From contig JAJVHY010000022.1 in the NCBI GenBank assembly GCA_022072455.1, forward strand, positions 1 through 64,000: 64,000 nt of DNA. The letters run 5' to 3'. The notes beneath the pieces were generated by a model. That model was not told the origin of the DNA. It did not search any database and worked only from the letters and a program-made list of their open reading frames with translations. A program made the position numbers and the translations under genes. This stretch comes from Verrucomicrobiia bacterium. Lineage in GTDB: Bacteria > Verrucomicrobiota > Verrucomicrobiia > Palsa-1439. Position 1 is the first letter of the stretch; every line of letters starts with the position of its first letter. Shown here piece by piece: positions 6,453 through 16,014 of the stretch.

Positions 6453-7946
6453 CTACAGCGCGGGGGCGAGTCCAAATTCTTCTAACAGCAACCGGCTGCT
6501 GATCTTGGCGGACTCGAAGATGACCGGCAGCCCGCTGCCGGGATGCGTGCCGCCACCGACCAAGTACATCCGTTCAAATTCCTCGAACCGATTCTGTGGC
6601 CGGAAATGGAGCATCTGGCCGAGATTATGCGCCAAGTTGAACGTCGCGCCTTTGTAGATGCCGACTTTGTTTTCCCAGTCAAACGGCGTGATCACGCGCT
6701 CGAACCGGATGCGTTTCTCGATGTCGTGAATGCCCACCTTGGCCATCTGCCGCAGCGCCACCTGCCGGTACCGGTCGCGCTCTTTCTTCCAATCAATGTT
6801 CGGATGTTGATGGCTGACCGGCAGCAGGACGTAGAGTGTGCTGTGCCCGGCCGGCGCAAGCGACGGGTCGGTGACGCTGGCGTTCTGGACGTAGAACGAC
6901 GGATCTTCCGTGAGGACGTGCCGGTTCTCGATCTCGTCGAGGTTCTGCCGATAGTTTTTGGTGACGTAAATGTTGTGGTGCGCGAGTTCGTCGTACCGGC
7001 CTTCGATGCCGAGATACAACATGAAAGTCGAACAAGAAAATCTCTTCTTCGCCAGCGTCAGATCGTTCCACCGCCGACGCAGCCGGTTGGGCACGAGCGT
7101 TTTCATCGCGTGACCGAAATCGGCGTTGATCACGACCGCGTCGGCGCGGTGTTCGCCGGTCGCCGTGCGGACGCCGACCGCCCGGCGGCCTTCAAACAAA
7201 ACTTCCTCGACCGGCTCGTTCAAACGGATCTTCGCGCCGAGTTCGGTGGCCACGCGCGCCATGCCGACCGAGAGCGCGTTACAGCCGCCCAGCGGGTGAA
7301 ACACACCGTGCTCGTATTCGAGGAACGACAGGATCGAGAAGAGGCTCGGGCATTGGAACGGTGACATGCCGAGGTATTTCGACTGGAACGTGAATGCCAG
7401 TTGCAGCCGCGGATCTTTGAAGTAGCCAGCCAGCTCCGCATGCAGCGACCGCCACGGTTTCAGGTACGGCAACACCGCGAGCAGGCGCGCTTGCAGCAGG
7501 CTCGACCAACCTAGGAACGGCGACTGGAGACAGGGCGCGAACTTCTCCAATTTCACCCGGTTGTAGTCCATGAACCGCCGAAACTGCGCCGCATCATCCG
7601 GCGCAATCTTCGCGATCTCCGCCACCATCCGCTCGACGTCAGGCGTGCAGTTCAGTTCGCCGCCCGCGCCGAAGATCAGCCGGTATTGCGGATCGAGCTT
7701 CTTCATCGGCACTTCGCGATGCAGGTCGCGGCCGACGGCAGCGAATATTTCTTCCAAGATTTGCGGGTACAGGAAAAAGGTCGGTCCGAGATCAAACCGG
7801 TAGCCCGCGCCTTCGAGCGCCGAGGTGCGTCCCCCAACGTGCGGTTGCTTCTCAATGATGGTGACGTCCAGCCCCGCCTTGGCCAACAACATTGCCGAAG
7901 CCAGCCCGCCCGGTCCCGCGCCGATGATGAGTACTTGCTTAGACAT
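6453..7946 (-). CDS. CrtI/CrtN-type carotenoid desaturase
   Basis: A 497-residue FAD amine-oxidase-like enzyme. The N-terminal dinucleotide fold is VLIIGAGPGGLASAM (5-19), then GGRTSALEGAGYRFDLGP, and the C-terminal FAD signature is YLVGGGTHPGSGLPVIFES. These mark phytoene/diapophytoene desaturases and relatives such as the hydroxysqualene oxidoreductase HpnE; length is typical. In this setting it most likely inserts double bonds into a C30 (or C40) precursor. I used the ATG at 7946, where the dinucleotide fold begins; the longer frame upstream has no matching content. It is convergent with the CarH-like gene (6 bases apart) and divergent from a phospholipase-D-family gene. The exact substrate cannot be read from the sequence. 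Confidence 0.85.
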   Translation of the reverse strand: MSKQVLIIGAGPGGLASAMLLAKAGLDVTIIEKQPHVGGRTSALEGAGYRFDLGPTFFLYPQILEEIFAAVGRDLHREVPMKKLDPQYRLIFGAGGELNCTPDVERMVAEIAKIAPDDAAQFRRFMDYNRVKLEKFAPCLQSPFLGWSSLLQARLLAVLPYLKPWRSLHAELAGYFKDPRLQLAFTFQSKYLGMSPFQCPSLFSILSFLEYEHGVFHPLGGCNALSVGMARVATELGAKIRLNEPVEEVLFEGRRAVGVRTATGEHRADAVVINADFGHAMKTLVPNRLRRRWNDLTLAKKRFSCSTFMLYLGIEGRYDELAHHNIYVTKNYRQNLDEIENRHVLTEDPSFYVQNASVTDPSLAPAGHSTLYVLLPVSHQHPNIDWKKERDRYRQVALRQMAKVGIHDIEKRIRFERVITPFDWENKVGIYKGATFNLAHNLGQMLHFRPQNRFEEFERMYLVGGGTHPGSGLPVIFESAKISSRLLLEEFGLAPAL

Positions 7947-8031
7947 GCTGCTCTTGTAGCCTAACTGTTCAATGCCGACAAGCTCAGTTCGGTTGTTGAT
8001 GAGCCCCACCGCGAGCTCGTGGATTTCCGCG

Positions 8032-8059
8032 TTGTCGCTCGACCTGATCGTCATATACT
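8032..8059 (+). promoter_or_regulatory. Candidate promoter of the cardiolipin-synthase-like gene
   Basis: TTGTCG (8032-8037) and TATACT (8054-8059) are 16 bases apart, about 40 bases before the ATG at 8100. The -10 box is followed by TAGAGC, weakly like the TAGAC motifs near 5.4 kb. By-eye assignment only. Confidence 0.35.
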
Positions 8060-8099
8060 TAGAGCGACCCATGCGCATGAAGACAACCAGTCGGTCGCC

Positions 8100-9281
8100 A
8101 TGACTGAAACCCACAGTTTCACTTGGCACGATACGGGGCAAAATTGGCTGAATGCGAAACTCCGCGCCATCGCAACGGCCCGGTTGTCGGTGTGCTTGGA
8201 GACGTTCACCTTCCAAGATTCGGACATCGGCAGGCGCTTTCGGGATGCACTGACGGCGGCGGCACGGCGGGGTGTGAACGTCCGTGTGATCGTGGACGCT
8301 TTCGGTTCGTTCGGATTGCGGCGGGATTATTTCGATGAACTGGTGGCGACCGGTGGAGCGATGCGCTGGTTCAATGAACTGCGTCTGGCGTCGTTCTCGT
8401 TCCGGGACCACCGCAAGTTGCTGGTCGTGGACAGCGAGTTAGCATTTGTCGGTGGGTGCAACATTGCCCGGGAATATGACGGCGACGGGATCACGACGGG
8501 CTGGCGCGATGGCGGTGTCAGCGTCCTCGGCCCGGTGGCCGCGGTGCTGGCAGCCGAGTTCGACCAGCAATGGGAACGCGCCACAGCTCGTCGCTGGACA
8601 TTTCCGCCCGGCGGCTTGCGCCAACCTGCCACAAGCGAAGTGGAAGCGTTGTTCATCAAACCCGGCTTTGGCCGCAATCCATTGCGCGACGCCCTGCGGC
8701 GGGATTTGGCGACCGCGCGCGACGTGGCGATCACCGCCGCGTATTTTCTGCCCTCGCACCGACTGCGCCAACGACTCGCGCAAGCCGTGGCCCGCGGCGC
8801 GCGGGTGCGCGTGTTGCTGGCGGGCAAAAGCGACGTTTACCTGATGCAACTCACTTCCCGTTCACTCTACCGGCACCTGGTGCATAAGGGCCTCGAGATC
8901 TGGGAATATCTGCCGCAAGTGTTGCATGCGAAATTGATCATCATGGACGACATCGTGTATGTCGGCTCGTCGAACCTCGACCCGCGCAGTCTGCGGATCA
9001 ACTTCGAGATCATGTTGCGCATCCAGAACTCGGACTTGGCGGCTGCCGCCCGGCAACAGTTTGAAGCCGATTTGGCGCAGCGCGCCATTCCGATCACGCG
9101 CGACGCATTGCAAGCGAGAGGCTCCCGGTGGCTGAGGTTGAAGCAACGGCTGGCCTACTGGCTATTCGCCCGGCTCGATGCCGACGTGGCGGCGCTCAAG
9201 CTGCAGAAATGGCGCCATCGCAAGGCCCGGCTTCTCCACCAGATGAAACGCGTCCGCCATAGCGCGACTCACCCCGCTTGA
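8100..9281 (+). CDS. Phospholipase-D family protein, cardiolipin synthase-like
   Basis: A 393-residue protein with two HKD motifs: H104, K106, D111 (DHRKLLVVD) and H276, K278, D283 (LHAKLIIMD), each followed by the expected VGGCN or VGSSN. This is the layout of cardiolipin synthases (two phosphatidylglycerols, or PG and PE, to cardiolipin). It lacks the N-terminal membrane hairpin of ClsA, so it is closer to the ClsB type. The C-terminal tail is strongly basic (KWRHRKARLLHQMKRVRH), suitable for binding acidic membranes. I prefer the ATG at 8100 to one 81 bases upstream because the family fold starts there. It is divergent from the desaturase gene. Confidence 0.88.
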   Translation: MTETHSFTWHDTGQNWLNAKLRAIATARLSVCLETFTFQDSDIGRRFRDALTAAARRGVNVRVIVDAFGSFGLRRDYFDELVATGGAMRWFNELRLASFSFRDHRKLLVVDSELAFVGGCNIAREYDGDGITTGWRDGGVSVLGPVAAVLAAEFDQQWERATARRWTFPPGGLRQPATSEVEALFIKPGFGRNPLRDALRRDLATARDVAITAAYFLPSHRLRQRLAQAVARGARVRVLLAGKSDVYLMQLTSRSLYRHLVHKGLEIWEYLPQVLHAKLIIMDDIVYVGSSNLDPRSLRINFEIMLRIQNSDLAAAARQQFEADLAQRAIPITRDALQARGSRWLRLKQRLAYWLFARLDADVAALKLQKWRHRKARLLHQMKRVRHSATHPA

Positions 9282-9299
9282 ATCTGGCGGCCCGCGAGT

Positions 9300-10415
9300 T
9301 CAGATGCCGTTCTGCGCCACCACGGGTGGCACAAGAGCCGTCCCGCGGCCTTTCAGCGCCGCTTGGATCATCAGAAACTCGCCGATGTTCTCGGAGGTCA
9401 CCAGACCGGCCAGTGTGCCGTTGCGCGTCACGGGCACGGTGTGGCACTGGCATTCCTGCAAGCGAGCAAACAAGCCCTCCAACATCTCGCCCGCTTCGAC
9501 TTGGGGAAAGTCACGGCGCATCACCGCGCTGACCGGCGTGGTCGGCGACTGTTGGGCCAGCGCCTTGAGTAAATCGGCCCGCGTCAAAATGCCGGCCACT
9601 GCACCGTTGTCCACCACCGGAAAATCCTGTTGCGAACCTTGCACGAGCAGTTCCATGCCTCGCGCCAGCGGGTCGGTGGGCGCGAGTGTCTTGAAATCGG
9701 TGAGCATGGCGCGGCTGACAGGGATCCCAGCCAAGGCGGATTTCATCTGGACCATGCTGGCTTCCTGAGCCGCACCGATCCAGACAAACAACGCGATGAA
9801 CAGCAGCATCGGGTTGCCAACCAATCCCCACAAGCCAAACAGCAATGCCGTCCCCTGTCCGATGCCGGCCGCGATCCCGGTGGCGCGGGTGTATTCCAAC
9901 TTCATCGCCAGCAACGCCCGCAAGACCCGGCCGCCGTCCATCGGAAACGCCGGAATCAGGTTGAACCCGACCAACAACAGATTCGTCACCAGCAACCGTT
10001 CGAGAAATGGCCCGCCGGTCACCGTCAATTCACCAAACGGCCGGAACGCGTGAGCCGCCACCAGCCAGAAGTACAACACGCCGGCAATCACCACGTTCAC
10101 CGCCGGCCCAGCCAGCGCGACCCAGAGTTCCTGAATCGGTTTGTCCGGCATCCGTTCCAGCCGCGCCACGCCGCCGATCGGGTAGAGCGTGATGTCACGC
10201 GTCTTGATGCCGAACTTGCGCGCGGTCAGCGCGTGACCGTACTCGTGCGCGACCACGCAGGCGAAAATCGCCAGCACGAACACGACCCCGTCCACAACCC
10301 GGGCCGCGCCTTGCGACCAGTGACTCCATGCCACGAACGCAATGATCAGCAGGAACGTCGCGTGAATGTAAACATCGATGCCGAAAAACCGTCCGAGTTT
10401 CCATTGCCATTTCAT
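9300..10415 (-). CDS. Site-2 protease (M50) with CBS domains
   Basis: A 371-residue intramembrane zinc metalloprotease. The zinc site is HEYGH (H57, E58, H61) in a membrane segment, with the third ligand in FNLIPAFPMDGGRVLRA (D160). There are about six hydrophobic segments. Two CBS domains follow (about 235-290 and 297-350), and these usually bind adenine nucleotides and regulate activity. This architecture matches SpoIVFB/Rv2869-like proteases with CBS, which cut membrane-bound regulators; no substrate gene is apparent nearby. Length and start (ATG 10415, after AGGTGCATTC) fit the family. Confidence 0.93.
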   Translation of the reverse strand: MKWQWKLGRFFGIDVYIHATFLLIIAFVAWSHWSQGAARVVDGVVFVLAIFACVVAHEYGHALTARKFGIKTRDITLYPIGGVARLERMPDKPIQELWVALAGPAVNVVIAGVLYFWLVAAHAFRPFGELTVTGGPFLERLLVTNLLLVGFNLIPAFPMDGGRVLRALLAMKLEYTRATGIAAGIGQGTALLFGLWGLVGNPMLLFIALFVWIGAAQEASMVQMKSALAGIPVSRAMLTDFKTLAPTDPLARGMELLVQGSQQDFPVVDNGAVAGILTRADLLKALAQQSPTTPVSAVMRRDFPQVEAGEMLEGLFARLQECQCHTVPVTRNGTLAGLVTSENIGEFLMIQAALKGRGTALVPPVVAQNGI

Positions 10416-10490
10416 GAATGCACCTCGTTAGATTTCTATCATGCGGAGAAAATGTGATCAACCCAGTGGCCCAGCGGCCCGCCGACCGGG

Positions 10491-12356
10491 TCACCGGACG
10501 CTGACCGCCAGCCGGCGCAGCAGGTCGCGCTTCTTGTATTGGTGGGCTTGCATGCGCAGCAGGACGCCGTTCAAGAAACGCACCGCGGACAAGATGTGCG
10601 GACCTTTGTTGAGCATGACGCAATCGGCGCGCGCGCTCATGGCAGCGTCGGTGATTTCGGCGCGCGACGGCAAACCTTTCTTGGCCAATCCTTCGAGCAC
10701 CTGCGTCGCCCAGATCACCGGCACATGGGCGGCCTCGCAAATCCACAGGAGATCTTCCTGCAATTCGGGAAGTTGTTCCCAACCGGCCTCGACCGCGAGA
10801 TCGCCCCGGGCCACCATCACGCCCAGCGGCACGCGCTGCATGCCGGCCAGCAGAATCCGGGGCAGATCGCGGACGGCGGTCCGGGTTTCCATCTTCAACA
10901 CGACCGCCATGTCCGGCCGCCCCAACTCCGCCAGATGCCGACGGAGCAGTAAGACGTCCTCGGGGCGCTGCACAAACGACAAGCTCACAATGTCGGCGTG
11001 CTGCACCGCAAATTGGAGATCGGCAATGTCCTGCGTGCTGAGGGCCGGCACGGAAAGCTGCGTATCGGGCAGGTTGATGCCTTTCTCGGGGCGCAGCTTC
11101 GCGCCTTGGGCGGCGGCGCGGACGATCTCAACCCGTAAGCGAGCCGGCTCCACCGCGCGAATGACCCCCTCGATCTTGCCGTCGTCAAACAAGATCCGCT
11201 GCCCGACCCGCGCATCGCGGAACACCGCGTCCAGCGTGCACGGAATCCGGGCTGGCTCGGCGGGGCGGCCCTTGGTGGCGGGCCGCGCGTTGCGCCCCGT
11301 CTCGGCCTCGGTGGTCACCCACAACGCGTCGCCGACGCGCAACACGATGGCGCGTGGCTGGGCCGGCACCGCCCCAATCCGCGCTCGGGCCAGCAACCGG
11401 CCATCGCGCCATAACTCGACCGGCGTGTGCGCCTCGACCCAGGTGGAATCCCAACACTCGCCGCGCACCACCCCGTCCGCCTCCAGCGCCGCCACCCGCA
11501 ACGACCGGCGCCGCCGCCGCGAATCCTTGAACCGGAACTCGTCGTCCACCCGCGCCCGCCCCACCAGGTCGCCCGTGATCGGCAACACCGCGTCCAATTG
11601 TTCTCGCAGCGCCACCGCCGCTCCCGGCCGATGCAGCAGCACCAGCGCGGGCGCGATCGGCCAACGGCGCTCGTCGCGTTCCGGCTGGAAACTCACGATG
11701 GGCGCGCCCAATTCCACCGCACCGGTGCGCAACTTCGGCCCGGCCAGGTCCAGCATGGCCCGGCAGGAGACGCCCAGTTCGGTCTCGGCCCGGCGGATGT
11801 GGGCGATCATGCGTTGCCAAAGAGCCGGGTCGTCGTGGGCGCAGTTGATGCGCGCCACATTCATGCCGGCGGCGATCAAATCCCGCACCAGCCGGTAATC
11901 CGCCGCCGCCGCGGACGGCAGCGTCACCATGATCCGCACGCTCCGGCCCGCCGGCGCGCGACCAAACAATCGCCCGACATGACGCCGCAGCCGGCCAGTA
12001 CCGGCCGCCAAATCCACCGGCGCCAGCGACGGTTCGCGGTGTCCGCCGCTTGCGCCCGGCAATCGGGCCAGCACCGCCAGCAGCGCTTCGAGCGCCGCCA
12101 TCACGTGCGAATCGCAGCGGCCGAGCGACGACAACCCGCGCGCGGAGAGATCGTGTTGCAAGTCCCGCAAATCCTCTTGGCGGAGTCCGACGTAATGCAA
12201 CAGGTTGCGTGCGCTGGGCCGCAACGACGGATGCACCTGCGCGACGAGGTCGGCGCAACGCTGTTCGAGCGTCCAACACCGGTGGCGGATCAATTGAATC
12301 CGACGGGCCAGCGCGCGGTTCGCGCGGCGATCCAGCAGCGGCGCGGCTTGGCTCAT
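10491..12356 (-). CDS. Pyruvate kinase-like protein with a long N-terminal extension
   Basis: A 621-residue protein. Residues 1-135 are an Arg/Leu-rich extension not found in classical pyruvate kinases. The barrel follows: RIMVTLPS, AGMNVARINCAHDD, MLDLAGPKLRTG, then LPDTQLSVPALSTQD, LKMETRTAVRDLP with the catalytic Lys, MVARGDLAVEAGWEQLP and PVIWATQVLE. The segment that would form the B domain is expanded and divergent. The protein ends without the C-terminal allosteric domain. Several signatures differ from the standard enzyme (KMET for KIEN, GPKLRTG for GPEIRTG), so phosphoenolpyruvate may or may not be its substrate. It is coupled by a four-base overlap to the cation ATPase upstream. Confidence 0.75.
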   Translation of the reverse strand: MSQAAPLLDRRANRALARRIQLIRHRCWTLEQRCADLVAQVHPSLRPSARNLLHYVGLRQEDLRDLQHDLSARGLSSLGRCDSHVMAALEALLAVLARLPGASGGHREPSLAPVDLAAGTGRLRRHVGRLFGRAPAGRSVRIMVTLPSAAAADYRLVRDLIAAGMNVARINCAHDDPALWQRMIAHIRRAETELGVSCRAMLDLAGPKLRTGAVELGAPIVSFQPERDERRWPIAPALVLLHRPGAAVALREQLDAVLPITGDLVGRARVDDEFRFKDSRRRRRSLRVAALEADGVVRGECWDSTWVEAHTPVELWRDGRLLARARIGAVPAQPRAIVLRVGDALWVTTEAETGRNARPATKGRPAEPARIPCTLDAVFRDARVGQRILFDDGKIEGVIRAVEPARLRVEIVRAAAQGAKLRPEKGINLPDTQLSVPALSTQDIADLQFAVQHADIVSLSFVQRPEDVLLLRRHLAELGRPDMAVVLKMETRTAVRDLPRILLAGMQRVPLGVMVARGDLAVEAGWEQLPELQEDLLWICEAAHVPVIWATQVLEGLAKKGLPSRAEITDAAMSARADCVMLNKGPHILSAVRFLNGVLLRMQAHQYKKRDLLRRLAVSVR

Positions 12357-15046
12357 CCGTGCCCCGCCGGTTTCTGCGCGGACGCGGCAGACCGCGTCAG
12401 GCGTTTTTGGACCTCAACCAGGAGGAAGGCAGCCGCGCCCGCGCCGATGATCCGCAGCCATTCGTCGAGGCCAATTGGCGCGGTGCGAAAAATTCTGTTC
12501 AGCACCGGGAGGTAGGTCAACGCCAGTTGCAATCCCAACACGCCGGCAATTCCCGCCCACAGCCAGCCGTTGCGGAACAGGCCGATGGACAGCACGCTGT
12601 GCCGCAGCGACCGGCAGTTTGCCAGATAAAACGCCTGGATTACCGCCACTGTGTTCACCGCCACTGTCCGCGCCGCGTCCACGCTCGCGCCCCGCGCCAG
12701 TTCCCATTTGAACAAGCTGAACGCCGCCACTAGGATCAGCGCGCCCACCAGAACCACCCGTCCCAGCAACGCCGCGTTCAAAAGCGGCGCGCCCGGTGAC
12801 CGCGGCGCGTGCTGCATCAGGTCGCGCTCCTTTGGTTCGAGCGCGAGGAACAAGCCCAGCACCCCGCCCGTCGTCATGTTGATCCACAACACCTGGATCG
12901 GCAGCATCGGCAACGCCGCCCCGACCATCGCCGCCGCCAAAATCACCAAGCCCTGCCCGAGGTTGCTCGGCAACGCCCAGACGATGATCTTCGTCAGGTT
13001 GTCGAACACGTTGCGCCCTTCCTCGACCGCCGCCTCGATGGACGCAAAATTGTCATCGGTCAACACCATCGCCGCCGCTTCCTTGGCGACTTCCGTGCCG
13101 GTAATGCCCATCGCCACGCCGATGTTGGCCTGCTTCAATGCCGGGCCGTCGTTGACGCCGTCGCCGGTCATGGCCACCACGTGCCCGCGCGACTGCAACG
13201 CCTCCACCAACCGCAGCTTCTGCTCCGGCGACACGCGCGCAAACACCGACACCTTCTCCGCCGCATCGATCAACTCGCTATCCGACAACGCCGCCAGTTC
13301 GCGGCCCGTCAAGGACGGCGGGCCGTCTGCCCCGCGCACCAGGCCGAGTTGCCGGCCGATGGCCACCGCCGTGCCGGCATGATCGCCGGTAATCATCTTC
13401 ACCTGAATACCGGCCTGATGACACGCCGCCACCGCCTGGATCGCTTCCGGGCGCGGCGGATCAATCATGCCCTGCAAACCGAGGAACGTGAACGTTGCCG
13501 GCAGGCTCTGCGTCTGGATGCGTGTCGTCGCCGCTGGCAGCTCCGCCCGCGCGAACGCCAGCACCCGCAGCCCGGCCGCCGCCAACGCTTCCACCCGGCG
13601 CGCCACCGCCTCGCGGTCGAGCGCGACGGTCTGCCCGCCGGCATTCAACGCGTTCCCGCAGCGTTGCAACACCACCTCGACCGCGCCCTTCAGGCACACC
13701 ACGCCACCATCGTGCAACGTCGCCATGAATTGGTGCTGCGACTCGAACGGAATCGAGTCGCGCCGGGGCAACTCCCGCTGCACGGCGTCCGCCTCCAGCC
13801 CGGCCTTGTGCGCCGCGACAATCAACGCGACTTCGGTCGGGTCGCCCTGTGCGTCCCACCGGCCGTCCTTCTGCACGAGCTTGCTGTCGTTGCACAACAA
13901 CCCGGCGCGCAGGCATTCGCGCACGCCCGGCTGGCCGTTGGCGGCGAGCTCGCCCACCGGCTCGTAGCCATTGCCGGCAACGTCGAACACCTGGTCGCCC
14001 ACGACGACATGCCGGACCGTCATCTGGTTTTGCGTTAGCGTTCCGGTCTTGTCGGAACAAATCACCGTCGTGCTGCCGAGCGTTTCCACCGCCGGCAGCT
14101 TGCGGATGATCGCACGCCGCCGCGCCATGCGCGCCACGCCAATCGCCAGCGTCACCGTCACCGCGGCCGGCAGGCCTTCCGGGATTGCGCCCACGGCGAG
14201 CGCGATGGCGGCGGACAGCACTTCATCGAGCGTTTCGTCCCGCGCGAGGCCAATGCCAGCCACAATCCCCGCGAGCACGAGAATCGCGATGAGCAGTTTG
14301 TGGCTGAACGCCGCCATTTTTTTCGTCAGCGGCGTCTGCAGATCCGGCACGGCGGAGATCATCTGCGAAATCCGACCAATCTCGGTGTGGTCGCCCGTGC
14401 CGGTGACCACGCCGCGGCCCTGGCCGTAGGTCACGAGCGTCGAGGCGTAGGCCATGTTGACGCGGTCGGCCAGCGGCGTGCCCGGCTCTACCTGCAGTTC
14501 GGCATCCTTTTCCACAGCCGTGGATTCGCCGGTCAACGCCGCCTCGGCCACTTGCAGGTTGCGTGTGGCGACGAGCCGCAAATCCGCCGGCACCTTGTCG
14601 CCCGAACTCAACAGCACGACATCGCCCGGCACGAGCGCGGTCGAGGGCACGCGCTGGGTCTGGCCGGCGCGAACGACGGTGGTTTCGGTGACGAGGCTCT
14701 TGGCGAGCGCCTCAATGGCGCGTTCGGCTTTGGCTTCCTGGAGGTAACCGATCCATGCGTTGATGAGGACCACCGCGAAAATGACGCCGGCATCCACGAA
14801 GCCGCCCATGAGAAACTTGATCACTGTCGCGGCCAGCAGGATGTACACGAGCGGGTTGTGGAATTGCAGGAGGAAACGCATCCATTCGCTGCGCGCCTTG
14901 CGTCGGGTCAATTCATTCGGCCCAAAGTGCTCCTGCCGGTGCTTGATCGCGAAGAGGTCGAGGCCCTTGTCCGGGTCGGTTTCCAGCAGGTCGCGCACTT
15001 CGCGGACCGGCAGGTGATGCCAATGATGACTGAGGAGATCTTGCAT
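12353..15046 (-). CDS. P-type cation-transporting ATPase (P2-like)
   Basis: An 897-residue P-type ATPase. It has the N-terminal cation-ATPase domain (HHLPVREVRDLLETD), about ten membrane segments, TGES (172-175) in the actuator domain, PEGLPA (289-294) in M4, the phosphorylated D332 in SDKTGTLT, and TGDGVNDGPALK in the hinge. PEGLP and overall layout place it with PMA1/PacL-like P2 ATPases. M6 reads LWINMTTGGVLGLFLALEP, without the Asp that Ca2+ pumps have at that point, so calcium specificity is not assured. The downstream pyruvate-kinase-like gene overlaps it by four bases, and the upstream channel gene begins after it on the same strand. The group looks like an ion-homeostasis operon. Confidence 0.92.
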   Translation of the reverse strand: MQDLLSHHWHHLPVREVRDLLETDPDKGLDLFAIKHRQEHFGPNELTRRKARSEWMRFLLQFHNPLVYILLAATVIKFLMGGFVDAGVIFAVVLINAWIGYLQEAKAERAIEALAKSLVTETTVVRAGQTQRVPSTALVPGDVVLLSSGDKVPADLRLVATRNLQVAEAALTGESTAVEKDAELQVEPGTPLADRVNMAYASTLVTYGQGRGVVTGTGDHTEIGRISQMISAVPDLQTPLTKKMAAFSHKLLIAILVLAGIVAGIGLARDETLDEVLSAAIALAVGAIPEGLPAAVTVTLAIGVARMARRRAIIRKLPAVETLGSTTVICSDKTGTLTQNQMTVRHVVVGDQVFDVAGNGYEPVGELAANGQPGVRECLRAGLLCNDSKLVQKDGRWDAQGDPTEVALIVAAHKAGLEADAVQRELPRRDSIPFESQHQFMATLHDGGVVCLKGAVEVVLQRCGNALNAGGQTVALDREAVARRVEALAAAGLRVLAFARAELPAATTRIQTQSLPATFTFLGLQGMIDPPRPEAIQAVAACHQAGIQVKMITGDHAGTAVAIGRQLGLVRGADGPPSLTGRELAALSDSELIDAAEKVSVFARVSPEQKLRLVEALQSRGHVVAMTGDGVNDGPALKQANIGVAMGITGTEVAKEAAAMVLTDDNFASIEAAVEEGRNVFDNLTKIIVWALPSNLGQGLVILAAAMVGAALPMLPIQVLWINMTTGGVLGLFLALEPKERDLMQHAPRSPGAPLLNAALLGRVVLVGALILVAAFSLFKWELARGASVDAARTVAVNTVAVIQAFYLANCRSLRHSVLSIGLFRNGWLWAGIAGVLGLQLALTYLPVLNRIFRTAPIGLDEWLRIIGAGAAAFLLVEVQKRLTRSAASAQKPAGHG

Positions 15047-15049
15047 GGA

Positions 15050-15871
15050 TTACTGTTTTCCGGATTTGTCTTCCATGCCGGCCCGACGGAGACGGCGCAC
15101 GCTTTCTTGCAGCGCCGCCAGCTTGGCTTCGACTTCGGCCAGTTCCGGGTTGCTTGCGGCGGTGCGCGCTTTTTCGATCTCGGCGTGCGTCTCGGACATG
15201 CTGTTGAGAATGATGCCGATGAACAGGTTCAGGATGATCATCGTGCCGAAGACGATGAACGACACGAAATAGACGACCACCTTCAGCACCGGCGCGACCT
15301 CGGCGGCGCGGCGGTAGATGTCGCCCCAGTTGTCCAGCGTCACGATCTGGAACAGCGTCAACAACGCCGCCCCCAGCGAGCCGAAATCCGCGTCTGACCC
15401 GCCGAACAAGTGCACGCCAGCCACCGCGTAGATGTAGAACAACAGCGACAACAGCAAACTGACGTAGCCCATCGCGGAGAGGCTTTTCAGCAGCGCGCCG
15501 ACGAGCAACTGCAGCTTCGGCAACGCCGTCACCAACCGCAGCAACCGCAGCACGCGCGCCAGCCGCAACACCGCGCCGAACGAACCGGCTCCGGGTATGA
15601 GCAACAACGCCACAATCAAAAAATCAAACACGTTCCAGCCGTCCCGGAAGTAGTCGAAGGGCCGTCGTCCATGCGCGGTGATTTTCAGGGCGATTTCAAC
15701 GATGAACACCACGAGCACCGCCGCATCCAGCAACCGGAAGAACTCACCCCAGCGCGCGACCAGTCCCGCGTTCGTTTCCAGCCCGGCCAAAACACCTGCC
15801 AGCAGGATCACTAGAATGATGAACAGCCGAAACAGCCTGGCGCCGGTTATTCGCTTTGCCACCGCGATCAT
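15050..15871 (-). CDS. Voltage-gated cation channel (NaChBac-like)
   Basis: A 273-residue single-domain channel. S1-S3 occupy about 12-95, and S4 carries four regularly spaced arginines (R103, R106, R109, R112 in RLARVLRLLRL). S5, the pore and S6 follow, and a C-terminal coiled coil (about 232-266) should hold the tetramer. The selectivity filter reads TLDNWGD (178-184), where bacterial sodium channels have TLESW. The Asp in place of Glu recalls the TxDxW type seen in CatSper pores, so ion preference is uncertain. The ATG at 15871 fits the S1 start. It lies three bases from the P-type ATPase gene and is co-transcribed with it. Confidence 0.88.
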   Translation of the reverse strand: MIAVAKRITGARLFRLFIILVILLAGVLAGLETNAGLVARWGEFFRLLDAAVLVVFIVEIALKITAHGRRPFDYFRDGWNVFDFLIVALLLIPGAGSFGAVLRLARVLRLLRLVTALPKLQLLVGALLKSLSAMGYVSLLLSLLFYIYAVAGVHLFGGSDADFGSLGAALLTLFQIVTLDNWGDIYRRAAEVAPVLKVVVYFVSFIVFGTMIILNLFIGIILNSMSETHAEIEKARTAASNPELAEVEAKLAALQESVRRLRRAGMEDKSGKQ

Positions 15872-16014
15872 ATCAACCACCCCGCCGGAATCTCCGCCCC
15901 CGCGAGCAGTTGTGGGTATGGAAGTTTGTGAGCCATCGGAAAAATTTCGGCAACTATAGTCAGACCGCCCCGGTTTGCCACCGGCATTTTCTGCCAATCC
16001 GCGGGCGCGCCGGC

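Noticed and set aside
9630-10457. Plus-strand open frame of about 275 codons
   Set aside because: Antisense to the site-2 protease gene; the composition is that of a GC-rich shadow.
12809-14038. Long plus-strand open frame of about 409 codons
   Set aside because: It is antisense to the P-type ATPase gene. High G+C at third positions leaves long open frames on the other strand, and its translation is Arg/His/Gln-rich with no domain.
14300-15397. Plus-strand open frame of about 365 codons
   Set aside because: It is antisense to the ATPase and channel genes and has no recognisable domain or ribosome site.
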